Source: Chlorobiota bacterium
Lineage (GTDB): Bacteria > Bacteroidota > Bacteroidia > Bacteroidales > JAADGE01
Assembly (NCBI GenBank): GCA_030592825.1
Contig: JAUVIG010000101.1
Location: 1-10,176 of the forward strand
DNA length: 10,176 nt
Direction: 5' to 3'
The position numbers and the translations under genes were made by a program. The notes beneath the pieces are model-generated. The model saw nothing but the letters and a program-made list of their open reading frames with translations, did no database searches and was not told the DNA's origin. The first letter of the stretch is position 1; the number at the start of each line of letters is the position of its first letter. Shown here piece after piece: positions 1-5,972 of the stretch.

Positions 1-48
1 CAATTGCAGAATGTATTAACAGCAAAATACAAAGATTTATTACAATAA
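1..48 (+). CDS. possible 3' end of an upstream gene (partial)
   Basis: Frame 1 reads QLQNVLTAKYKDLLQ and stops at TAA (46-48). Its AAA/TTA/CAA codons match those of the other genes, so it could be the last 15 residues of a gene entering from the left. It is too short to assign to a family. A competing reading in frame 3 stays open from position 3 to a TAG at 123-125 (about 40 codons) and cannot be excluded as the true tail. Between 49 and 210 I see no other gene, only AT-rich sequence. Confidence 0.3.
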   Translation, partial: QLQNVLTAKYKDLLQ

Positions 49-129
49 ATCAAGGCACAAGAGACAGGGAATTTTTCTACTTTAGAATGAAAAATTATTT
101 TTCAGCACCTCAAAAAGAAATTTAGCCTA

Positions 130-137
130 TATCTTTG
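130..137 (+). promoter_or_regulatory. possible -7 element upstream of the YjbR-family gene
   Basis: TATCTTTG matches the Bacteroidota -7 consensus TAnnTTTG. It lies 73 bp before the start codon at 211. No TTG stands at the usual 17-23 bp upstream, so only half the promoter is visible. Confidence 0.25.
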
Positions 138-210
138 TAACAAAACTTAATTAATATTAAGAATATTGTATATTAACAAATAAATCTTCTCACAAAATTT
201 AAGAAAAAAT

Positions 211-564
211 ATGAATATAGAAACATTCAGAAATTATTGTTTAACAAAAAAAGGTGTTTCAGAGTCTTTTCCTTTTGATTAATCTGCATTGGTAATGAAA
301 GTATTGGATAAAATGTTTGCATTAACGGATTTGGACAATGAATTTATGATTAGTTTAAAATGTAATCCTGAAAAGGCTGTTGAATTAAGAGAAAAATATG
401 AATTTGTTGTTCCGGCTCGGCATTTTAATAAAAAACATTGGAATACAATTATAATTAATGATTCAATTTCAAATAACTTTATTAAAGAGTGGGTAGATCA
501 TTCCTATGAATCAGTGATTTCTAAAATGACCAAAAAACAACAAAGAATATTAAGTGAATTGTAA
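211..564 (+). pseudogene. MmcQ/YjbR-family protein, interrupted by an in-frame TAA
   Basis: From the ATG at 211 the frame reads MNIETFRNYCLTKKG, then SESFPFD, then TAA at 280-282, then SALVMKVLDKMFAL and on to the TAA at 562-564. Read through, this is a 117-codon protein of normal length for the MmcQ/YjbR family (small CyaY-like fold, proposed DNA binding, function not established). Family hallmarks are FPFD near the N-terminus, KMFALTDLD, LKCNPE and the KKHWNTI motif. Homologues usually have Glu after FPFD, so GAA to TAA would be a one-base change. There is no frameshift and the rest looks conserved, so this is a recent nonsense mutation or a sequence error. Restart at TTG 289 or ATG 295 would yield about 90 residues lacking the first helix. 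Family assignment is firm; functional state is not. Confidence 0.8.
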
Positions 565-592
565 TTTTTTAAAATTAGAATACTTAAATTTG
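559..592 (+). promoter_or_regulatory. candidate promoter for glyA
   Basis: TAAATTTG at 585-592 matches the TAnnTTTG -7 element, and a TTG at 559-561 lies 23 bp upstream, at the upper end of the usual 17-23 bp spacing. Transcription would begin near 599, giving a leader of about 150 nt before the glyA start at 750. It overlaps the end of the YjbR-family frame. AT-rich sequence yields such matches by chance. Confidence 0.4.
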
Positions 593-624
593 TCGAAAAA
601 TAATTTTTAAATAAAAAAAAATGA

Positions 625-714
625 AACATCCATGCTAAAAACTTTAACATCCAAGGAAATAACTATTGCAGTTTCAGAACTTTGGGATATTAAAAAAGCT
701 TGCATGCGGATGTT
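625..714 (+). promoter_or_regulatory. possible structured 5' leader of glyA
   Basis: AACATCC plus ATGC at 625-635 can pair with GCAT, a two-base GC bulge and GGATGTT at 702-714: an 11-bp closing stem with one bulge around a 66-nt interior. Inside, ATCC near 649-652 could pair with GGAT near 685-688. This lies between the candidate promoter and the start codon, where a regulatory RNA would be expected. I do not recognise a known riboswitch class and there is no adjacent T-run terminator. It may simply be chance pairing. Confidence 0.25.
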
Positions 715-749
715 CCTATGTGATTTTTAAAAACAATAAATATAGACAC

Positions 750-2030
750 ATGAAAAAAGATTATAAAATTTTTGATTTAATTGATAAAGAATATATCAGA
801 CAAAAAAGAGGAATTGAGTTAATTGCTTCTGAAAATTTTGTCAGCAAGCAAGTTATGGAAGCTATGGGTTCTCCGTTAACTAATAAATATGCTGAAGGCT
901 ATCCCGGGAAATGATATTACGGAGGTTGTCAAATTGTTGACCAAACAGAGCAAATCGCTATTGATAGAGCAAAAGAGCTTTTTGGTGCAGAATGGGTAAA
1001 TGTTCAACCACACTCAGGAGCTCAAGCAAATGCTGCTGTTATGCTTGCTGTTTTAAAACCCGGAGATACTTTTTTTGGTTTGAATTTATCGCACGGAGGA
1101 CATCTTACACATGGTTCTTTTGTAAATTTTTCCGGTATATTATATAATGCTGTATCATACAATGTAGGAGAAGAAACAGGAACGGTTGATTATGATGAAA
1201 TGGAAGAACTTGCGATTAAAGAAAAACCAAAATTGATTGTTGGCGGAGCTTCAGCATATTCAAGAGATTGGGATTACAAAAGAATGAGAGAAATTGCTGA
1301 TAAAGTAGGAGCATTATTGATGTTTGATATAGCTCATCCTGCCGGCTTAATTGCAACAGGTTTTTTGAAAGATCCTCTTCCGCATTGTCATATCATTACA
1401 ACAACAACCCATAAAACACTACGCGGCCCGAGAGGAGGAATGATTATGATGGGAAAAGATTTTGAAAATCCTATGGGAATAAAGACACCAAAAGGTAAGA
1501 TAAGAATGATGTCATCAATACTTGACTCCGGTGTATTCCCCGGAACTCAAGGCGGACCGTTAGAACATGTCATCGCAGCGAAAGCTGTTGCATTTGGTGA
1601 AGCATTAACAGATGAGTTTAAAGATTATCAAAAGCAAGTATTAATAAATGCTGAAGTTTTAGCAGAAGCATTTGTAAAGAAAGGATACAAAGTGATCTCC
1701 GGCGGCACTGATAATCATTCTATGTTAATTGATTTGAGAACAAAAGTCCCTGAAACTTCCGGAAAGATTGTAGAAAAAGCACTTGAAAAAGCAGATATTA
1801 CTATTAATAAAAATATGGTACCTTTTGATTCCAGATCTCCTTTCCAAACATCCGGAATCAGAATAGGTACACCTGCAATAACAACAAGAGGCGTAAAAGA
1901 AGATCTTATGCCGATTATTGTTGATTTGATTGATAGAGTTATTGTTGATCCGGAAAATGAGGAAGTTATTACAAAAGTGAGAAATGAAGTTAATGAATTA
2001 ATGAGCAATTTTCCTTTAACTACTCATTAG
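750..2030 (+). pseudogene. glyA: serine hydroxymethyltransferase, interrupted by an in-frame TGA
   Basis: SHMT is a cytosolic PLP enzyme that converts serine and tetrahydrofolate to glycine and 5,10-methylene-tetrahydrofolate, the main source of one-carbon units. The ATG at 750 opens with MKKDYKIFDLIDKEYIRQKR; reading through gives 426 codons, normal for Bacteroidota. Visible hallmarks are ELIASENF (23-30), NKYAEGYPGK (45-54), YYGGC (56-60), VQPHSGAQAN, LSHGGHLTHG, the PLP lysine in TTTTHKT (Lys222), FPGTQGGP, GGTDNH and TSGIRIGTPA (substrate Arg371). Codon 55 is TGA (912-914) where the family has Arg in YPGKRYYGG. The first 54 residues carry active-site Tyr47 and Glu49, so neither fragment should be active alone. 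An upstream TTG at 666 is in frame, but the residues it would add do not resemble SHMT. No frameshift or other decay is visible, which favours a very recent mutation, a sequence error or readthrough. Confidence 0.9.
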
Positions 2031-2047
2031 ATTATAAATATTGTTTT

Positions 2048-2076
2048 CATTGTTGTCTTTTAGCAATACAACAATG
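2048..2076 (+). repeat. 9-bp inverted repeat after glyA
   Basis: CATTGTTGT (2048-2056) and ACAACAATG (2068-2076) are perfect reverse complements around an 11-nt loop. The right arm is formed by the first units of the 8-bp array. It could be a weak 3'-end hairpin for glyA, but no T-run follows, so a terminator role is unlikely. Confidence 0.45.
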
Positions 2077-2103
2077 TAACAATGCAACAATGTAACAATG
2101 CAT
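2064..2103 (+). repeat. 8-bp tandem array (CAATRYAA), 5 units
   Basis: Five consecutive octamers read CAATACAA, CAATGTAA, CAATGCAA, CAATGTAA and CAATGCAT. The last unit contains the first possible start codon (2098) of the next gene. The array is the only obvious content of the 67-bp gap after glyA. The same octamer family recurs at 2807-2838. Confidence 0.85.
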
Positions 2104-2601
2104 AAGATGAGTAAACTGAATGTTTGGTCAAATACGATAAAACAGAATATTGAGAATCAAAGGGAGAACATTTTTAAGAGAGATTATAAATTTTTTAAAA
2201 TTGATCGTCTTGAAAAAGTAGCTGAAAGAATTGACGAATATTCAGATAATTGTGAAGTATGCCAAAGTTTTAAACCTGAAGTTGAAAATATTTCTTTAAA
2301 TATAGCTGAATTAATAAACGGTTCGCCTAATAATCGATCTCAATACGAGAAACGTAATGAGGTGTTAATTAAGCATTTAAAAAAAGAACACGGATTGGTT
2401 CACAGAGAATATTATGCATCTGTTTATTCTTTTGCAGGATTTGCAGGAGGAATTATTTTATTCGGAGGTATTGCATTTCTAATTGATATAAGATATTTTG
2501 TTTTTAGCTTATTATTGGGATTTACAATTGGAATAATGGTTGGGAGAGTATTAGGAAGAAAAAAAGACAGAGAAAAGGAAAGAAAAAACCTTATTCTGTA
2601 A
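2098..2601 (+). CDS. hypothetical two-helix membrane protein with CxxC/His motif
   Basis: I do not recognise this 167-residue protein as a named family. Residues 1-50 are charged and probably helical (YKFFKIDRLEKVAERIDEYS). Cys52 and Cys55 (CEVC), followed by His93, His98 and His102 in IKHLKKEHGLVH, resemble a metal-binding set, though the 37-residue gap is longer than in classical zinc fingers. Two hydrophobic, glycine-rich segments follow at about 107-129 and 132-149, with a basic tail (GRKKDREKERK). With no signal peptide and a positive C-terminus, the likely arrangement is both ends in the cytosol and a short hairpin across the inner membrane. The start is uncertain: ATG 2098 falls inside the 8-bp array, and ATG 2107 (MSKLNVW) would give 164 residues and avoid it. 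The protein-coding call is supported by its length, composition and coherent membrane pattern. Confidence 0.75.
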   Translation: MHKMSKLNVWSNTIKQNIENQRENIFKRDYKFFKIDRLEKVAERIDEYSDNCEVCQSFKPEVENISLNIAELINGSPNNRSQYEKRNEVLIKHLKKEHGLVHREYYASVYSFAGFAGGIILFGGIAFLIDIRYFVFSLLLGFTIGIMVGRVLGRKKDREKERKNLIL

Positions 2602-2674
2602 TAAAAATAGGTTTTTCGGAAGTTTCCAAAAAAGTCAACATTGTCGGGTAAATATATTTACATTAAAATGATTA

Positions 2675-2795
2675 AATGCTATAATGTTTTATGATTGAAT
2701 ATTTCAAATTGATATAAAGTCGAAAATATAAAAGATTTTTAAAATATCAAAGATGTATTCTGTCAATTTTCATTTTATTTAATCATTACAGCATT
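2675..2795 (+). repeat. weak long-range inverted repeat in the gap before the peptidase
   Basis: AATGCTATAATG (2675-2686) pairs with CATTACAGCATT (2784-2795) at 11 of 12 positions across about 97 nt. The surrounding gap (2602-2867) shows no gene and no exact TAnnTTTG promoter. AT-rich composition makes this weak evidence of structure. Confidence 0.25.
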
Positions 2796-2806
2796 AGTTA
2801 ATGTAA

Positions 2807-2838
2807 CAATACAACAATGTAACAATACAACAATATAA
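2807..2838 (+). repeat. 8-bp tandem array (CAATRYAA), 4 units
   Basis: The units are CAATACAA, CAATGTAA, CAATACAA and CAATATAA, with a degenerate half unit just before. Positions 2807-2826 are identical to 2064-2083 in the first array. It lies 29 bp before the peptidase start. Confidence 0.85.
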
Positions 2839-2867
2839 CAGTTTAATTTAATCATAAATCATTAATT

Positions 2868-4994
2868 ATGAAACATTTACTAATTCCATTATTATTTATT
2901 TTTTTATTTTCTTGTAATCAAGAAGAAGTGAAAGAGAACGATTTTAATTATCCTGAAACAGCAAAGGACAGTACTGTTGATGACTACTTCGGAACAAATG
3001 TTGAAGACCCGTACAGATGGTTGGAAGATGATAATTCTGACGAGACAAAAGCGTGGGTTACAGCTCAAAATGAAGTAACTTTCGGATACTTGCATAAAAT
3101 TCCGTTTCGTCAAAAGATCATTGACAGGTTGACCGAAATCTATAATTATGAACGATTTTCTACTCCTTTTAAAGAAGCCGGTAAATATTTTTTTTATAAA
3201 AATGACGGATTGCAAAATCAAAGTGTACTTTACATGCAAGATGATTTAGATTCTGAACCGAAAGTTCTCTTGGATCCGAATAAATTATCAGAGGACGGAA
3301 CGGTAGCTTTATCAGGTATTGAAATTTCTAAAGACGGTAAGCATCTTGTATATTCCATATCAAGAGGCGGTTCCGATTGGAATGAGATCTATGTGAAAGA
3401 TATTGAAACAAATGAAATTTTGGAAGATCATATTGAATGGGTAAAATTTTCCGGTATTACATGGTATGAGAACGGCTTTTTTTACAGCAGATTTCCCGAA
3501 CCTAAAGAAGACGAAGAACTAACAACAGCAAATCAAAATCAAAAAGTATATTATCATGTTTTGGGTACTGAACAAAAAGATGATAAACTGATATTTGAAA
3601 ATAAGGAGAAGCCAAACAGAATGTATGGAGTTAGTTTAACTGACGATGAAAAGTACTTATTTTTATATGAATCTGAAACTACAAGCGGAAACGGTTTATA
3701 TGTTAAAGACTTATCAAATCCGAATGCTGAATTTCAACTGATTGCAGAAGGTTTTGAATCAGACTATACATCTGTTGATCATATAAACGGAAAACTTTTA
3801 ATTTTAACGAATAATAATGCTCCTAAGTATAAATTAGTTGAAATTGATGTTAATGACCTCTCAAAGGAGAATTGGAAAGATATTATTCCGGAATCCGAAA
3901 ATGTGCTTGAACATGTTAGTATCGGAGCAGACAAATTGATAGTGAGTTATATGGAGGATGCGAAAAGCAAAGTATTTATGCACAATTTTGACGGAACCGG
4001 GAAAACTGAACTTGCATTACCCGGAATCGGAACAATGACTTCTTTCAGTTCAGATAAAGGAGAAGATATTGCTTTTTACTCATTTACATCTTATACTGTA
4101 CCTTCGGTTATTTATAAATACAGTTTTAAAAGCGAAATTTCTGAAGTTTATAAAAAACCTGATGTGAAAGGACTTAATTTTGATGAATATGTTACTAAAC
4201 AAGTTTTTTATAAAAGCAAAGACGGAACAAAAATTCCTATGTTCATTACACATAAAAAAGATATAGAATTAGACGGTACAAATCCGACTTTATTATACGG
4301 ATACGGAGGATTTAACGTCAGTTTAACACCCGGTTTCAGAATTTCCAAAATGATATGGTTAGAAAACGGTGGTGTTTATGTTGTAGCAAACCTGAGAGGT
4401 GGAGGAGAATACGGTGAAGAATGGCACAAATCCGGAACATTGTTGCAAAAACAAAATGTGTTTGATGATTTTATTGCTGCTGCGGAATATTTGATTGATA
4501 AAAAATACACTTCTTCCGATAAGTTGGCTGTAGAAGGCGGTTCAAACGGCGGTTTATTAATTGGTGCCGTTACAAATCAAAGACCTGAATTATTTGCCGT
4601 TTCGTTGGCACATGTTGGTGTAATGGATATGCTCAGGTATCAATATTTTACTATTGGCCGTGCATGGTCAAGTGATTATGGCTTAAGTGAAGATTCAACA
4701 ATGTTCAATTATCTTTATAAATATTCCCCTTTACATAATATAAAAGAAGGCATAAATTATCCTGCCACTTTGGTTCTTACTGCTGATCATGACGACAGGG
4801 TAGTACCGGCACATTCTTTTAAATATATAGCAACTTTGCAAGAAAAATATTCAGGCAATAAACCGGTTATTATAAGAATAGAAACCAAAGCCGGACACGG
4901 TGCCGGCAAACCTATTGCAAAAAGAATTGAGCAAAGTGCTGATATATTTTCTTTTGTTTATGATAACATAGGCATAAATCCTTATAAAGAATAG
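2868..4994 (+). CDS. prolyl oligopeptidase (family S9A), lipoprotein
   Basis: A complete 708-residue serine peptidase that cleaves short peptides after proline. The N-terminus MKHLLIPLLFIFLFSC is a lipoprotein signal with lipobox Cys16, so the mature enzyme should be anchored in the periplasm or outer membrane. The Peptidase_S9_N part begins with VDDYFGTNVEDPYRWLED, and residues about 75-430 form the seven-bladed propeller that gates the active site. The alpha/beta-hydrolase domain follows, with LLYGYGGF, NLRGGGEYGEEWH and the triad: Ser559 in GGSNGG, Asp642 in DHDDRVVP (Arg644 just after, the substrate-binding Arg of the family) and His677 in AGHGAGK. All key residues are present and the length matches the family (about 710). 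ATG 2868 is the only start that places the signal peptide correctly. It probably recovers amino acids from imported peptides. It is followed by a strong hairpin, so it is likely transcribed alone or with the gene before it. Confidence 0.96.
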   Translation: MKHLLIPLLFIFLFSCNQEEVKENDFNYPETAKDSTVDDYFGTNVEDPYRWLEDDNSDETKAWVTAQNEVTFGYLHKIPFRQKIIDRLTEIYNYERFSTPFKEAGKYFFYKNDGLQNQSVLYMQDDLDSEPKVLLDPNKLSEDGTVALSGIEISKDGKHLVYSISRGGSDWNEIYVKDIETNEILEDHIEWVKFSGITWYENGFFYSRFPEPKEDEELTTANQNQKVYYHVLGTEQKDDKLIFENKEKPNRMYGVSLTDDEKYLFLYESETTSGNGLYVKDLSNPNAEFQLIAEGFESDYTSVDHINGKLLILTNNNAPKYKLVEIDVNDLSKENWKDIIPESENVLEHVSIGADKLIVSYMEDAKSKVFMHNFDGTGKTELALPGIGTMTSFSSDKGEDIAFYSFTSYTVPSVIYKYSFKSEISEVYKKPDVKGLNFDEYVTKQVFYKSKDGTKIPMFITHKKDIELDGTNPTLLYGYGGFNVSLTPGFRISKMIWLENGGVYVVANLRGGGEYGEEWHKSGTLLQKQNVFDDFIAAAEYLIDKKYTSSDKLAVEGGSNGGLLIGAVTNQRPELFAVSLAHVGVMDMLRYQYFTIGRAWSSDYGLSEDSTMFNYLYKYSPLHNIKEGINYPATLVLTADHDDRVVPAHSFKYIATLQEKYSGNKPVIIRIETKAGHGAGKPIAKRIEQSADIFSFVYDNIGINPYKE

Positions 4995-5032
4995 AAATAT
5001 TAATTGGATATAAAAAACATTGATTTTTGTTA

Positions 5033-5068
5033 AAACCTGACAGATTTTTTTAAAAACCTGTCAGGTTT
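5033..5068 (+). terminator. hairpin, probable transcription terminator
   Basis: AAACCTGACAG (5033-5043) and CTGTCAGGTTT (5058-5068) are perfect 11-bp arms. After one mismatch, five A-T pairs can extend the stem inward. T-rich sequence (TTTATTTAGGGTTTTT in outline) follows. It begins 38 bp after the peptidase stop and ends 23 bp before the kinase start, fitting termination of the peptidase transcript. No separate promoter is obvious for the kinase. Confidence 0.7.
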
Positions 5069-5091
5069 ATTTAGGGTTTTTAATAAATACA

Positions 5092-5730
5092 ATGGAATAT
5101 AATTTTGTAGTTATAGAAGGTAATATCGGTGCAGGAAAAACATCACTTGCAAAAAATATAGCAAAAGACTTTAATGCAAAATTTATTCCCGAAGACTTTG
5201 CTGAAAATCCTTTTCTTCCGAAATTCTATAAAAATCCGGAGAAATATTCCTTTCCGTTGGAATTGTCTTTTCTTGCCGATCGATATCAACAGTTAAATAA
5301 TGAGATAAGGGATCGTGATTTGTTTAAATCATTTATTGTCTCTGATTATTATTTTACAAAGTCATTGATTTTTGCTCAAAATACATTGTCAGATGATGAA
5401 TTTCAACTTTACAGAAGAATCTTTAACATTATTTACTCATCTCTTCCGAAACCTGATCTTTATGTTTATTTGTATTTAGATGTTAATAATTTAAAGAAGA
5501 ATATAAACAGAAGAGGCAGATTATATGAAAAAGATATTAAATCAGAATATCTTGATAACATACAAAAAGGATATTTTGAATATATGAGATTACACGATAA
5601 TGAAATTAAATTCTTGGTAATTGATACAAATAAAATTGATTTTGTTAGAAATCAAGCTGATTACGAGAGAATTAAAGGAATTATTTTTGAAAAAAAATAT
5701 GAAATCGGAATAAACAGAGTAATTATGTAA
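5092..5730 (+). CDS. deoxynucleoside kinase (dNK/dCK-dGK family)
   Basis: A 212-residue cytosolic kinase that transfers phosphate from a nucleoside triphosphate to a deoxynucleoside in DNA-precursor salvage. The P-loop GNIGAGKTS is at residues 10-18. Glu34 in IPEDFAENPF is the likely base that activates the 5' hydroxyl, LADRYQQ (61-67) is the helix segment lining the nucleoside site, SDYYF (84-88) is the DRS-like motif, and NRRGRLYE (139-146) is the arginine-rich LID closing over ATP. Length is typical of bacterial dNKs. In many Bacteroidota a kinase of this type lies beside or is fused to folK; no HPPK domain is present here. Whether it prefers deoxyadenosine, deoxyguanosine or deoxycytidine cannot be read from the sequence. 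The start ATG 5092 lies 23 bp after the hairpin and opens directly into beta-strand 1. Confidence 0.92.
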   Translation: MEYNFVVIEGNIGAGKTSLAKNIAKDFNAKFIPEDFAENPFLPKFYKNPEKYSFPLELSFLADRYQQLNNEIRDRDLFKSFIVSDYYFTKSLIFAQNTLSDDEFQLYRRIFNIIYSSLPKPDLYVYLYLDVNNLKKNINRRGRLYEKDIKSEYLDNIQKGYFEYMRLHDNEIKFLVIDTNKIDFVRNQADYERIKGIIFEKKYEIGINRVIM

Positions 5731-5740
5731 AAATTTTATT

Positions 5741-5827
5741 CAATCTGATTCAATCTCATTCAATCCCAATCAATCCCATTCAATCTCATTCAATCTGATT
5801 CAATCTGATTCAATCTGATTCAATCTG
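5741..5827 (+). repeat. 10-bp tandem array (CAATCTGATT), about 8.7 copies
   Basis: Eight full decamers and a 7-base partial copy run without spacers. Four units are CAATCTGATT (5741, 5791, 5801, 5811), two are CAATCTCATT (5751, 5781), one CAATCCCAAT (5761) and one CAATCCCATT (5771). Variation is limited to the sixth, seventh and ninth bases. The array begins 10 bp after the kinase stop and ends 65 bp before the candidate promoter of the SprB-repeat gene. The period is close to one turn of B-DNA. Confidence 0.95.
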
Positions 5828-5891
5828 TTAAGCCGGACCAACCAAAAATAACCTCAAATTTTCATAAATACATCATGAAGGATGCAACTTT

Positions 5892-5925
5892 TTTGATTAT
5901 ATTTACGTCTTTGATTATATATTTG
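5892..5925 (+). promoter_or_regulatory. candidate promoter of the SprB-repeat gene
   Basis: TATATTTG (5918-5925) is an exact TAnnTTTG -7 element, with TTTG at 5892-5895 placed 22 bp upstream as the -33 element. Transcription would start near 5932, giving a leader of about 40 nt before ATG 5973. The element sits in a near-duplicated block: TTGATTATATTTACGTCT (5893-5910) resembles TTGATTATATATTTGTATCT (5911-5930), and only the second copy contains the full -7 match. Confidence 0.5.
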
Positions 5926-5972
5926 TATCTTTATATTTTACTGTTAAATTTTTGAACTTGAAATATTTAAAA

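Noticed and set aside
666..749. N-terminal extension of glyA from TTG 666
   Set aside because: The added residues do not resemble SHMT; ATG 750 gives the expected N-terminus and length.
912..914. TGA as selenocysteine in glyA
   Set aside because: SHMT has Arg here, no selenoprotein SHMT is known to me, and no SECIS-like hairpin is evident just downstream.
1715..2008. Minus-strand frame of 97 codons
   Set aside because: It is antisense to conserved SHMT sequence and resembles no known protein.
2611..2634. Terminator hairpin after the two-helix protein (TTTTTCGGAAGTTTCCAAAA)
   Set aside because: The GC-containing stem is only about 3 bp, the A/T flanks are separated from it by a mismatch, and no T-run follows.
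2904..3239. Minus-strand frame of 111 codons
   Set aside because: It is antisense to the prolyl oligopeptidase N-terminal domain, which is clearly the coding strand.
5741..5827. CRISPR array
   Set aside because: Units are 10 bp with no spacers, so it is a tandem minisatellite.
5875..5955. A 26-residue ORF (MKDATFLIIF then mostly hydrophobic) resembling a small membrane peptide
   Set aside because: It overlies the candidate promoter of the surface-protein gene. T-rich DNA yields hydrophobic peptides by chance, and nothing supports its translation.
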